This document shows positions 22,283 through 30,417 of a stretch of 55,157 bases of DNA, piece after piece; within the stretch, counting starts at the first letter, position 1, and the number at the start of each line of letters is the position of its first letter. The stretch is from JBIYSM02 sp044759095. GTDB taxonomy: Bacteria > Bacillota > Bacilli > Brevibacillales > Brevibacillaceae. The stretch lies in contig NZ_JBIYSM020000030.1 of NCBI RefSeq assembly GCF_044759095.2, positions 1 through 55,157 on the forward strand, given 5' to 3'. The notes beneath the pieces were generated by a model. It worked only from the letters and a program-made list of their open reading frames with translations. It made no database searches and was not told the origin of the DNA. The translations under genes were made by a program, and so were the position numbers.

Positions 22283-23637
22283 ATCGCCTGTTCCTCAAGC
22301 ACAGGAATTTTCACGTCATCCAGCACGCGGACAAAGGTCCCTTTGCAATACTCGGAGCCCGCCTCATCGAGACGAACCTTGCAGACCTTTCCGATCATGT
22401 CTTCATTGCCTGGGAAAACCATGTTCAGGTAGTTGTCGGAGTAGCCCATCAAAAGGCCGCTGGCCGGATCTTCCTTGTACGGACGCTCCGGAATCACTTC
22501 CAGCACGTCACCCACGAACTTTTTGGCATAGGAGAGGGTAAGCTCCTGGTTCAGCTCAAGCAGTTTGGCTACGCGTTCATGCTTCACTTCTTCCGGAATC
22601 TGATCCATCATGCGAGCGGCCGGCGTGCCGGTGCGCATCGAGTACGGGAAGACGTGCAACTCGGCAAATTCGATTTTCTTGATGAAATCGTAGCCGTTTT
22701 GGAACTGCTCGTCCGTCTCGCCAGGGAAACCGACGATGACGTCCGTAGTCAGGGCAACTCCCGGAAGCGCCTCGCGCACCTTGACCATTTTTTCGTAAAA
22801 CTCCGCAGTGGTGTACTTGCGGCGCATGCGCTTCAACACCTCGTCGTCACCCGCTTGCAGCGGAACGTGCAGGTGGCGGCAAACCCGGTCCGAGTTGTTC
22901 ATGACCTCAATCACTTCATCGGTGATTTGGCTCGCTTCAATGGAGCTGATGCGGATTCGCTTCAGTCCGTCTACCTGGTGCAGGTCAACCAGCAGCTTGG
23001 CAAGGTTGTAATCCTCCAGGTCTTCTCCATACCCGCCGGTGTGGATACCGGTCAGCACGATTTCCTTATAACCGGCTTCAACCAGTTTTTTCGCCTGTGC
23101 GATCACGCTCTCCGGTTTGCGCGAGCGCATCAGGCCGCGCGCCCAGGGAATAATGCAGAAGGTGCAGAAGTTGTTGCAGCCTTCCTGGATTTTCAAGGAT
23201 GCACGCGTACGGTCGGTAAAGTTCGGTACGTCCAGCTCTTCAAATTCGCGCGCTTTCATGATGTTGCCGACCGCATTGATCGGCCGGCGCTCCTGGCGGA
23301 TTTGCTCGACGTATTCGATCAACTTTTCCCGTCCCTGGGTACCCACAACGATGTCGACACCGGGAATGTCAGCAATCTCTTTCGGAGAGGTTTGCGCGTA
23401 ACAGCCGGTTACCGCGACAATCGCGTCCGGGTTCCGGCGAATCGCACGGCGGATCACCTGGCGGCTTTTCTTGTCCCCGGTGTTGGTAACCGTGCATGTA
23501 TTGATAACGTACACGTCGGCGTCGTCCTGTTCAAAGTCCACCCGCTCGTAGCCGTTTGATTTGAACAACTGCCAGATCGCTTCCGTTTCATAACTGTTTA
23601 CTTTGCAACCCAATGTGTGGAAAGCAACCGTTGACAT
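22279..23637 (-). CDS. mtaB: tRNA (N6-threonylcarbamoyladenosine(37)-C2)-methylthiotransferase MtaB
   Basis: MtaB converts t6A37 to ms2t6A37 in tRNAs that read ANN codons. It is a radical-SAM enzyme with two iron-sulfur clusters. The 452-residue product has the N-terminal methylthiotransferase domain with conserved cysteines (TLGCKVNSYE, NTCTVTN and GCYAQ), the radical-SAM site CNNFCTFC and a C-terminal TRAM domain (about 375-440). The start has AGGAAGGAGG upstream. That Shine-Dalgarno spans the end of a tandemly duplicated 69-bp unit that fills the leader. It is placed after rsmE as in other Bacillales. Confidence 0.96.
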   Translation of the reverse strand: MSTVAFHTLGCKVNSYETEAIWQLFKSNGYERVDFEQDDADVYVINTCTVTNTGDKKSRQVIRRAIRRNPDAIVAVTGCYAQTSPKEIADIPGVDIVVGTQGREKLIEYVEQIRQERRPINAVGNIMKAREFEELDVPNFTDRTRASLKIQEGCNNFCTFCIIPWARGLMRSRKPESVIAQAKKLVEAGYKEIVLTGIHTGGYGEDLEDYNLAKLLVDLHQVDGLKRIRISSIEASQITDEVIEVMNNSDRVCRHLHVPLQAGDDEVLKRMRRKYTTAEFYEKMVKVREALPGVALTTDVIVGFPGETDEQFQNGYDFIKKIEFAELHVFPYSMRTGTPAARMMDQIPEEVKHERVAKLLELNQELTLSYAKKFVGDVLEVIPERPYKEDPASGLLMGYSDNYLNMVFPGNEDMIGKVCKVRLDEAGSEYCKGTFVRVLDDVKIPVLEEQAI

Positions 23638-23648
23638 TGCTCATCCTC

Positions 23649-23747
23649 CTTCCTAGTGGCGATACTGCGCCGAATCATCTGCATTTGCGAAGCCACACCC
23701 AGGTCCCCGCATGGGGGCTTCCTAGTGGCGATACTGCGCCGAATCAT
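23649..23747 (-). repeat. tandem 69-bp duplication in the mtaB leader
   Basis: A 30-nt sequence is perfectly repeated at 23649-23678 and 23718-23747 with 39 nt between (period 69 bp, a multiple of three). On the minus strand each copy starts ATGATTCGGCGCAGTATCGC and ends CACTAGGAAG. The intervening sequence can fold as GAAGCC/GGCTTC with an inner CCCC/GGGG. The copy nearer mtaB merges into its ribosome-binding site. The sequence resembles the right ends of tnpB-type elements, a weak guess. Confidence 0.8.
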
Positions 23748-23762
23748 GGATATCTATCTCCA

Positions 23763-24506
23763 TCAAGAATGAATTCGTTCAAAATGATAGGAGACCGCAG
23801 CCAGTACGTATTGGCTGGCCGTCTCTGTTCGCAGGATGCGCGGCCCCAGCGTAACCGGTCGAATGCCTGCCGACTCGGCCAGTGCAATCTCTTCGGCAGA
23901 AAAGCCTCCTTCGGGACCGACCAGAACCAGCAGGGAGTCACCTTCCGTCAGAGATTCCAGCACGTCATGCAGTGTGCGGCTCCCCTCTTTTTCATAGGCG
24001 ACGACACATTGCGTGTACGAATCAGCTGCAGCTGCCGCCTGTTTAAACGACACGGGCGGAAGAATTTCAGGCAGTACGGCACGGTGAGATTGCTCAGCCG
24101 CCTCCTTCACAATCTTGCGCCAGCGCTCCAGCTTCTTCGCCTCTTTCTTCGCATCCAGTCTGACGATAGTGCGCTCCGAAGAAAACGGAAAAAAGGCGAA
24201 CGCCCCCAGCTCCGTTCCCTTTTGCAGAATCCACTCCATTTTTTCACCCTTCGGAAGACCTTGGCCGATGGTGACGCGAACTGGCAACTCACTGTTTTCA
24301 CGAATGAACTCCACGACCTCTGCATGAACCTGTTTTCCTTCAAACGAGGCCAGGCGAACGCGTGCCACCCGTCCCTGACCGTCGGCCACGAGGATCTCGT
24401 CGCCGATGGAAGACCGCATCACATTGACGATGTGATGTACGTCATCTCCGACGATGGTTACACTCTGCTCCGACAGGCGGTGAGGCTCGACGAAATATCT
24501 TTGCAT
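23763..24506 (-). CDS. rsmE: 16S rRNA (uracil(1498)-N3)-methyltransferase
   Basis: RsmE methylates N3 of U1498 in helix 44 of 16S rRNA using SAM. It is a SPOUT (trefoil-knot) enzyme with an N-terminal PUA-like domain. The 247-residue product shows MQRYFVEPHRL and the HHIVNVMRSSIGDEILVADG start. The C-terminal SAM-binding knot is LLVLVGPEGGFSAEEIALA followed by GPRILRTETAS. It begins 18 nt after prmA and is the usual partner of prmA and dnaJ. Confidence 0.96.
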   Translation of the reverse strand: MQRYFVEPHRLSEQSVTIVGDDVHHIVNVMRSSIGDEILVADGQGRVARVRLASFEGKQVHAEVVEFIRENSELPVRVTIGQGLPKGEKMEWILQKGTELGAFAFFPFSSERTIVRLDAKKEAKKLERWRKIVKEAAEQSHRAVLPEILPPVSFKQAAAAADSYTQCVVAYEKEGSRTLHDVLESLTEGDSLLVLVGPEGGFSAEEIALAESAGIRPVTLGPRILRTETASQYVLAAVSYHFERIHS

Positions 24507-24524
24507 CCAGCTAACCTCACTATT

Positions 24525-25466
24525 CTACCTTTTTTTTGCTACAATTGCTACCCAATCATCAATGGTAACTGTTTCTATGACCTCCAGGCCGGATTTGGCC
24601 ATGGCGATCTTTACGTCTGCTTCCCGCGCTTGAATAATACCGGAGGCGATAAACACGCCGTCTGGTCTGAGTACGCGATGGACGTCGTCGGTAAAACGAA
24701 CGATCACTTCCGCCAAAATATTGGCGACAACCACTTCCACCTGTTCCTCTATGCCGTCCAACAGATTGTTCTGTTTCACGATGATCCGCTCACTCACCTG
24801 ATTCAACTCGGTATTGGCCTGCGCCGAACGAACCGCTACCTCGTCCAGGTCCATCGCCAACACGTGAGAAGCACCCAGCTTTACGGCCGCAATACTTAAT
24901 ATAGCCGTTCCCGTACCGACATCGTACACCCGATCCCCAGGCTGGAGGTACTTTTCCAGGGCGCGCAGACACAGGATGGTAGTAGGATGGGTGCCTGTTC
25001 CGAACGCCATTCCCGGATCCATCTCGATAATGATTTCGTCGGCAGACTTCGGCGTGTACTCTTCCCAGACCGGCTTGATGGTGATCCGCTCTGATACGTA
25101 GACCGGCTTATAATATTTTTTCCAGGCGTGGGCCCATTCGTCTTCGTGCACATCGTTTACGGCAACCGTTCCCTTGCCTACATCCAGTCCGTAAGACGTC
25201 AGCACGTGCAGCTGCTCCTTCAGTTCCTCGAGCAGGCTGCTCAAGCTCGCGCTGTCTGCAGGCAGATACGCCTTGACGAAGACGCCCTCCGTCGGAAAAT
25301 CGTCGGGAGAGAGCTGGTAGATCTCACCATAGGGTGTATCCCAGTTGCGATGAAGAACCTCCGGGTCCTCGATGACGACACCGTTTGCACCCATTTCATA
25401 CAAGATATTGGATACCGCGTCCACCGCTTCCGCTGTTGTATGGATACTAATTTCTGACCAGTTCAT
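24525..25466 (-). CDS. prmA: ribosomal protein L11 methyltransferase
   Basis: PrmA trimethylates ribosomal protein L11 using SAM. The 313-residue product begins MNWSEISIHTTAEAVDAVSN. It has the conserved MDPGMAFGTGTHPTT substrate/SAM segment, the SAM motif YDVGTGTAILSIAAVKLGA and the DNPP-like element replaced by VVANILAEVIV, as in the family. I chose ATG 25466 over an upstream TTG because it gives the family N-terminus. It lies 45 nt downstream of dnaJ and is probably cotranscribed with it. Confidence 0.96.
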   Translation of the reverse strand: MNWSEISIHTTAEAVDAVSNILYEMGANGVVIEDPEVLHRNWDTPYGEIYQLSPDDFPTEGVFVKAYLPADSASLSSLLEELKEQLHVLTSYGLDVGKGTVAVNDVHEDEWAHAWKKYYKPVYVSERITIKPVWEEYTPKSADEIIIEMDPGMAFGTGTHPTTILCLRALEKYLQPGDRVYDVGTGTAILSIAAVKLGASHVLAMDLDEVAVRSAQANTELNQVSERIIVKQNNLLDGIEEQVEVVVANILAEVIVRFTDDVHRVLRPDGVFIASGIIQAREADVKIAMAKSGLEVIETVTIDDWVAIVAKKR

Positions 25467-25511
25467 GATACCTACCAACTCCCTGCAAAATTATCCCCAG
25501 ATGGAAACCAT

Positions 25512-26633
25512 TCAATCTCCGCGGAAGGCGCGCTTCATTTTTTCAAAAAAGCTTTCATCTGCCGCAGTGTGTCCGGTAGACCCCTCGGTCCAACCGGCAA
25601 ATTCCTTCAACAATTCCTTTTGCCGTTCGGTCAGCTTTGTCGGGGTAACTACCCGCACTTTTACATGCTGATCTCCCCTGCCGTTGCCTCGCAGGTACGG
25701 CACTCCCTTGCCCCGCAGACGGAAATACGTCTCCGTTTGTGTACCCGCCGGAACTTTCAGCTTCACACGACCGTCTACTGTGGGAATTTCGATCTCGTCA
25801 CCCAGTGCCGCCTGGGCAAAGGTAATCGGCACTTCACAGTATATATCATTTCCTTCACGTTCAAAAAACTCGTGCGGTTTTACCCGCAGAACGACGTACA
25901 GGTCGCCTGCAGGGCCTCCGTTCACTCCCGGCTCCCCTTCGCCCGGCACACGCAGCTGTGCCCCGTCGTCGACACCCGCCGGAATATTGAGGTGGATCTT
26001 GCGTCGCACTTTTACCCGGCCGGCTCCGCGGCAGCTTGGGCACTTCTCTTTCACCACTTTCCCTTTGCCCTCACAGGTCGTGCAAACACGGCGGTTTACG
26101 ATGCGGCCAAACGGCGTGTTGGCCACCACTTCCTGCTGTCCAGTGCCGTTACACGTCTTACAGGTTTCCACGGCGGATCCAGGCTTTGCACCGGTACCGT
26201 GGCAGGTGTCGCACTCCGCTTCCTTGGGAATTTCCACGTCGGTTTCTTTCCCAAAGATGGCTTCGGTAAACTCGATGCTCAGGCCGAACTGCAGATCGGC
26301 GCCTTTTCGCGGCGCATTTGGATTCGCCCGTCTGCCGCCCCCGAAAAACATGTCAAAAATGTCGCCAAAACCACCCATTCCGGACGCGTCAAACCCGCCG
26401 CCGCCAAAGCCCTGATTCGGATCCTGGTGTCCGAAGCGGTCGTAGTTTGCTCTTTTCTGCGGATCGGAGAGAACGTCATACGCCTCTTTGACTTCCTTGA
26501 ACTTCTCTTCCGCATCCGCCGCTTTATTCACATCGGGGTGGTACTGACGGGCGAGCTTGCGATACGCCTTCTTGATATCTTCGGCGCTCGCATCCTTGCC
26601 CAGTCCCAGGACCTCATAATAATCCCGTTTCAT
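25512..26633 (-). CDS. dnaJ: chaperone protein DnaJ
   Basis: DnaJ is the Hsp40 co-chaperone that delivers substrates to DnaK and stimulates its ATPase. The 373-residue product has the J domain (about 1-70) with the HPD motif in RQYHPDVNK, a Gly/Phe-rich linker (GFGGGGFDASGMGGFG) and four CxxCxGxG zinc motifs (CDTCHGTG, CKTCNGTG, CTTCEGKG, CPSCRGAG). The C-terminal substrate domains follow. ATG 26633 gives the standard MKRDYYEVLG start. An intrinsic terminator stands between dnaK and dnaJ, so dnaJ may be partly uncoupled from the CIRCE promoter. Confidence 0.97.
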   Translation of the reverse strand: MKRDYYEVLGLGKDASAEDIKKAYRKLARQYHPDVNKAADAEEKFKEVKEAYDVLSDPQKRANYDRFGHQDPNQGFGGGGFDASGMGGFGDIFDMFFGGGRRANPNAPRKGADLQFGLSIEFTEAIFGKETDVEIPKEAECDTCHGTGAKPGSAVETCKTCNGTGQQEVVANTPFGRIVNRRVCTTCEGKGKVVKEKCPSCRGAGRVKVRRKIHLNIPAGVDDGAQLRVPGEGEPGVNGGPAGDLYVVLRVKPHEFFEREGNDIYCEVPITFAQAALGDEIEIPTVDGRVKLKVPAGTQTETYFRLRGKGVPYLRGNGRGDQHVKVRVVTPTKLTERQKELLKEFAGWTEGSTGHTAADESFFEKMKRAFRGD

Positions 26634-26671
26634 CTCCTTAATCACTCCCGTAACGAAGACAATCAACTGTT

Positions 26672-26680
26672 ATCATAGCA
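26672..26680 (-). promoter_or_regulatory. possible extended -10 promoter of dnaJ
   Basis: On the minus strand TGCTATGAT (26680-26672) fits an extended -10 element about 39 nt before the dnaJ start. The -35 region is poor. It is supported mainly by the terminator between dnaK and dnaJ. Confidence 0.35.
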
Positions 26681-26707
26681 TGTGCATGACTTGAAGAAAA
26701 CCCACCC

Positions 26708-26747
26708 AAAAAAAGTCAAAGTCAGCTCTTTCGTGACTTTGACTTTT
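26708..26747 (-). terminator. intrinsic terminator between dnaK and dnaJ
   Basis: A perfect 14-bp stem AAAAGTCAAAGTCA (26711-26724) with TGACTTTGACTTTT (26734-26747) is followed by further U residues on the minus strand. It lies 27 nt after the dnaK stop. It would reduce dnaJ expression relative to dnaK. Confidence 0.88.
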
Positions 26748-26774
26748 CCCGTTTCTTGTTCAAATGAGTTTTCC

Positions 26775-28610
26775 TTACTTCTTATCGTCAACGATTTCGT
26801 AGTCTGCGTCCACTACGTTGTCTTTCTTGGGCTGCTCGTCGGCACCGCCAGCAGCGCCTTGAGCGGACTGAGCAGCTTGTGCCGCCTGCTCGTAAAGCTT
26901 GACGGAAATTTGCTGAATGACCTGGGAAAGCTCGTCTTTCGCAGCCTTGATCTCGTCGATGTTTCCACCTTCGAGTGCTTTTTTCACTTTTTCTTTCGCC
27001 TCGTTGGCCTTGTCGATTTCAGCCTGGTCGACTTTGCCTTCCACTTCTTTCAGCGTCTTTTCGGTCGTAAAGACAAGCTGGTCTGCTTCGTTGCGGATTT
27101 CCACTTCTTCCTTGCGCTTCTTGTCCGCTTCTGCGTTCAGCTCCGCTTCCTTCACCATGCGCTCGATCTCTTCGTCTGTGAGGCCGGAATTGGAGGTGAT
27201 GGTGATGCGCTGCTCCTTGCCGGTGCCGAGGTCTTTCGCACGCACGTTTACGATACCGTTCGCGTCGATGTCAAAGGTAACCTCGATTTGCGGAATTCCG
27301 CGAGGCGCCGGCGGGATGTCGGACAGGGTGAAGCGGCCCAGCGTTTTGTTGTCCGCCGCCATCGGGCGCTCCCCTTGCAGCACGTGAATTTCTACGGAAG
27401 TCTGGTTATCGGCCGCAGTGGAGAATACCTGAGACTTGCTGGTCGGGATGGTCGTATTGCGTTCGATCAGCTTGGTAAACACGCCGCCCAGGGTTTCGAT
27501 ACCGAGAGAGAGCGGCGTTACGTCGAGCAGAACGACGTCTTTCACATCGCCGGTAAGTACGCCCGCTTGAACGGCTGCCCCAAGCGCTACCACCTCGTCA
27601 GGGTTTACCCCTTTATGCGGCTCTTTGCCGATGAACTTCTTGATCGCTTCCTGCACCGCCGGGATACGGGTAGAACCCCCCACCAGAATTACGCGGTCAA
27701 TGTCGTTTGGTGTCAGCCCGGCATCCTGCAGCGCTTGACGGGTTGGACCCATGGTGCGCTCTACCAGATGAGCAGACAGCTCTTCAAATTTTGCACGAGT
27801 CAGGTTTACTTCCAGGTGTTTTGGACCGGTCGCGTCCGCGGTGATAAACGGCAGCGAAATGGTTGTGGTCAATACACCGGAGAGGTCTTTCTTCGCTTTT
27901 TCTGCCGCGTCTTTCAAACGCTGCAGCGCCATGCGGTCTTTGGACAGGTCGATGCCGTGTTCTTTTTTGAACTCGCTCACGAGGTAGTCGATGATTACCT
28001 GGTCGAAGTCGTCACCGCCCAGCTTGTTGTCGCCGGAGGTGGCTTTTACTTCAAAGAAGCCCTCGGACAGTTCCAGAATGGAAACGTCGAAGGTACCGCC
28101 GCCCAGGTCGTACACGAGAACGGTTTGGTCTTCCGTCTTTTCGATACCGTACGCCAGAGCTGCCGCAGTCGGCTCGTTGACAATACGGAGAACTTCCAAA
28201 CCGGCAATTTTACCTGCGTCTTTGGTTGCCTGGCGCTGGCTGTCGTTAAAGTATGCGGGAACCGTAATGACGGCTTGTGTCACTGGTTCGCCCAGGTACG
28301 CCTCTGCGTCCGCCTTCAGCTTTTGCAGAATCATGGCAGAAATCTCCTGCGGAGTATATTCCTTGCCTTCGAGCGTTGTTTTATGGTTGGTACCCATGTA
28401 GCGTTTAATGGAGATGACTGTGTTGTCCGGGTTGGTAATCGCTTGGCGCTTCGCCGCTTCTCCGACGATGCGCTCGCCGTTTTTAAAGGCAACGACGGAA
28501 GGGGTGGTGCGGTTTCCTTCGGCATTGGGGATTACGACCGGCTCGCCGCCTTCCATCACAGCTACGCAAGAGTTTGTGGTTCCTAAGTCAATACCAATAA
28601 CGCGACTCAT
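26775..28610 (-). CDS. dnaK: chaperone protein DnaK (Hsp70)
   Basis: DnaK is the ATP-dependent Hsp70 chaperone. The 611-residue product has the phosphate-1 motif GIDLGTTNSCVAV at the start, VYDLGGGTFDVSI, the connect motif and ILVGGSTRIPAVQ, then the substrate-binding domain (about 365-480). It ends in an acidic tail, VDADYEIVDDKK. The Gram-positive form lacks the 24-residue insertion typical of Gram-negative DnaK. It follows grpE by 40 nt with GGAGG upstream and belongs to the HrcA/CIRCE operon. Confidence 0.98.
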   Translation of the reverse strand: MSRVIGIDLGTTNSCVAVMEGGEPVVIPNAEGNRTTPSVVAFKNGERIVGEAAKRQAITNPDNTVISIKRYMGTNHKTTLEGKEYTPQEISAMILQKLKADAEAYLGEPVTQAVITVPAYFNDSQRQATKDAGKIAGLEVLRIVNEPTAAALAYGIEKTEDQTVLVYDLGGGTFDVSILELSEGFFEVKATSGDNKLGGDDFDQVIIDYLVSEFKKEHGIDLSKDRMALQRLKDAAEKAKKDLSGVLTTTISLPFITADATGPKHLEVNLTRAKFEELSAHLVERTMGPTRQALQDAGLTPNDIDRVILVGGSTRIPAVQEAIKKFIGKEPHKGVNPDEVVALGAAVQAGVLTGDVKDVVLLDVTPLSLGIETLGGVFTKLIERNTTIPTSKSQVFSTAADNQTSVEIHVLQGERPMAADNKTLGRFTLSDIPPAPRGIPQIEVTFDIDANGIVNVRAKDLGTGKEQRITITSNSGLTDEEIERMVKEAELNAEADKKRKEEVEIRNEADQLVFTTEKTLKEVEGKVDQAEIDKANEAKEKVKKALEGGNIDEIKAAKDELSQVIQQISVKLYEQAAQAAQSAQGAAGGADEQPKKDNVVDADYEIVDDKK

Positions 28611-28650
28611 TGATACATGTCCTCCTTCAATTTCTCTATCTAGAATGGCC

Positions 28651-29199
28651 TTAAGCGTTTACTTTTACCATGGCAGGCCGAACGACGCGGTCTTTGAACT
28701 GGTAGCCTTTTTGCAGTTCTTCCACGACGACGCCCGACTCGTATCCTGGATCTTCCACCTGCATCACGGCCTGGTGGATATTCGGATCAAACGGCTGGCC
28801 TGCCGCCTGAATAGGAGTCAAGCCTTCTTTTTCAAAGACTTGAACCATTTGGCGGTACACCATGTTGACCCCTTGCAAAAGCGAGTCTACGGTCATGGAC
28901 TCCTTGTCGGCAGCCATCGCGCGCTCAAAATTGTCCAGCACGGGCAAGAGTTCCTCGATTACTCTCAGAGAAGCGTATTTCGCCAGATCCTCCTGCTCCT
29001 TGCGCACGCGCCGTCTCAGGTTTTCCATGTCCGCCAGGGCCCGCATCATGCGGTTCTGGTTTTCCTCGGCTTGAGCTTTCCAATGCTCTGCTTCCTTCTG
29101 CCAGTCTACATCGGAAACCTGATCGGTTTGCGCTTCTGCCGCATCTTCAGCCAAGGCCTCGCCGCTTTCTTGTGCTTCGGTCACTTTCTCTTCACTCAA
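28651..29199 (-). CDS. grpE: nucleotide exchange factor GrpE
   Basis: GrpE releases ADP from DnaK. The 182-residue product has an acidic, disordered N-terminus (SEEKVTEAQESGEALAEDAAEAQTD), a long coiled coil (WKAQAEENQNRMMRALADMENLRRR, about 35-90) and the C-terminal beta domain with the signature FDPNIHQAVMQVEDPGYESG. The TTG at 29199 is the likely start because AGGAGG stands 8 nt upstream; the nearby ATG is out of frame. It lies between hrcA and dnaK. Confidence 0.96.
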   Translation of the reverse strand: MSEEKVTEAQESGEALAEDAAEAQTDQVSDVDWQKEAEHWKAQAEENQNRMMRALADMENLRRRVRKEQEDLAKYASLRVIEELLPVLDNFERAMAADKESMTVDSLLQGVNMVYRQMVQVFEKEGLTPIQAAGQPFDPNIHQAVMQVEDPGYESGVVVEELQKGYQFKDRVVRPAMVKVNA

Positions 29200-29264
29200 C
29201 GTTCATACCTCCTACGACTATCGCTTCGGCGCTGATGCCGACATTCGAAGTCAGCACTCCACTC

Positions 29265-30296
29265 TTACTTTTTCTCAAATTGATCGGTCAACATTCGCGA
29301 CAAGCCTTCCGCCAAATAATTCAAAACGGATATCACCTTGCCGTACTCCATCCGTGTCGGACCCAAAATCCCCACCATACCCACAGGTTTTCCCTCCAGG
29401 TAATACGAGGTGGTGATGATGCTGCACTCCTTCATGGCGTCCACGTCGTTCTCCTGACCGATGCGGATTTGCAAGCCGTCGGTTGGCGATCCCACCAGGC
29501 GAATCAACTGATCGTTTTGCTCCAGCAGCTCGAGGATGTCCTTCACTTTTTCCACGTCGCGGAATTCCGGCTGGTTCATGATTTTCGTCACACCGCGAAG
29601 CAAGACGCGGTCGGACTCTTCTTTGGCGAACGACTGCTCCAGCGCATGAAGCATGTCTTCATACTGTTCCACATGGCGTCGCATCTCACCGGCAATTTCC
29701 TGATAGAGTCGCTGGCGCAGCTGCCAAAGCGGCACTTCCGTCAGCTTGCTGTTCAGGATATTGACCAGCTTTTCGATTTCCCCCGGATGTACCCCGAACG
29801 GCAGATCGATCAGCTTGTTTTCCACGCGGCCGGTGTGGGTAACGACAATGGCCACCGCCTGTGTTTCGTTCAACGGAACGATTTGAATGTGCTTCAAACG
29901 ATGCTCAAAGATCTCCGGTCCCAACACGATTGATGTGTAGTTGGTAACGTGGGAGAGGATTTGAGCGGTGTATTCAATCACTTGTTCAAAGTGATGAATG
30001 CGTTCTGCGAACAGCTGTTTTAGTTTGGACAGCTCCTGATCGGACAGCTTTTGCGGCTGAATCAGGTTGTCGACATAAAAGCGGTAGCCCTTGGTTGAAG
30101 GAACGCGCCCCGCCGACGTGTGTGGCTGCTCCAGATACCCCAGTTCCTCCAGATCGGACATCTCGTTGCGGATCGTGGCGGAACTGAGGCCGATGTCTTC
30201 CCGTTTGGAAATCGTACGGGAGCCGACAGGTTCGGCCGAATGAATGTAATTATCGACAATCGCATTGAGAATCAGTCGCTGACGGTCCGATAACAT
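29265..30296 (-). CDS. hrcA: heat-inducible transcription repressor HrcA
   Basis: HrcA binds the CIRCE operator and represses class I heat-shock genes until GroEL is titrated by misfolded protein. The 343-residue product has an N-terminal winged helix (LTDRQ-like LSDRQRLILNAIVDNYIHSAEPVGSRTI, about 1-75). A GAF-like region and dimerisation elements follow (VVTHTGRVENKLIDLP). The ATG at 30296 has GGGAGG upstream. It is the first gene of the operon and lies directly behind a perfect CIRCE, so it is autoregulated. Confidence 0.97.
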   Translation of the reverse strand: MLSDRQRLILNAIVDNYIHSAEPVGSRTISKREDIGLSSATIRNEMSDLEELGYLEQPHTSAGRVPSTKGYRFYVDNLIQPQKLSDQELSKLKQLFAERIHHFEQVIEYTAQILSHVTNYTSIVLGPEIFEHRLKHIQIVPLNETQAVAIVVTHTGRVENKLIDLPFGVHPGEIEKLVNILNSKLTEVPLWQLRQRLYQEIAGEMRRHVEQYEDMLHALEQSFAKEESDRVLLRGVTKIMNQPEFRDVEKVKDILELLEQNDQLIRLVGSPTDGLQIRIGQENDVDAMKECSIITTSYYLEGKPVGMVGILGPTRMEYGKVISVLNYLAEGLSRMLTDQFEKK

Positions 30297-30320
30297 GCTA
30301 TTCTTTGCCTCCCTGCTTTG

Positions 30321-30347
30321 TTAGCACTCAAACCTATCGAGTGCTAA
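30321..30347. promoter_or_regulatory. CIRCE operator (HrcA binding site)
   Basis: TTAGCACTC (30321-30329), 9 nt, then GAGTGCTAA (30339-30347) is a perfect consensus CIRCE inverted repeat. It lies between the hrcA promoter and its start codon. Confidence 0.98.
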
Positions 30348-30357
30348 ATCTATTAAT

Positions 30358-30386
30358 AAAGTATCAATACATGAAGGATTTGTCAA
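30358..30386 (-). promoter_or_regulatory. sigma-A promoter of hrcA-grpE-dnaK
   Basis: TTGACA (30386-30381) is followed after 17 nt by TACTTT (30363-30358) on the minus strand, directly upstream of CIRCE. The -35 is perfect and the -10 is weak. The position next to CIRCE supports it. Confidence 0.7.
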
Positions 30387-30417
30387 CGTTTTCCCCCATT
30401 CGCAGGCGAAGTTCGAA

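Noticed and set aside
23649..23747. CRISPR-like pattern: two perfect 30-nt repeats with a 39-nt spacer
   Set aside because: There are only two copies, they immediately precede a gene start, no cas genes are nearby, and the period is a multiple of three. It is better read as a tandem duplication.
26682..28586. Long open frame (over 600 codons) opposite dnaK
   Set aside because: This is an antisense shadow of dnaK created by its codon bias. The sequence is low-information (Phe/Val/Leu/Arg-rich), with no ribosome-binding site and no domain.
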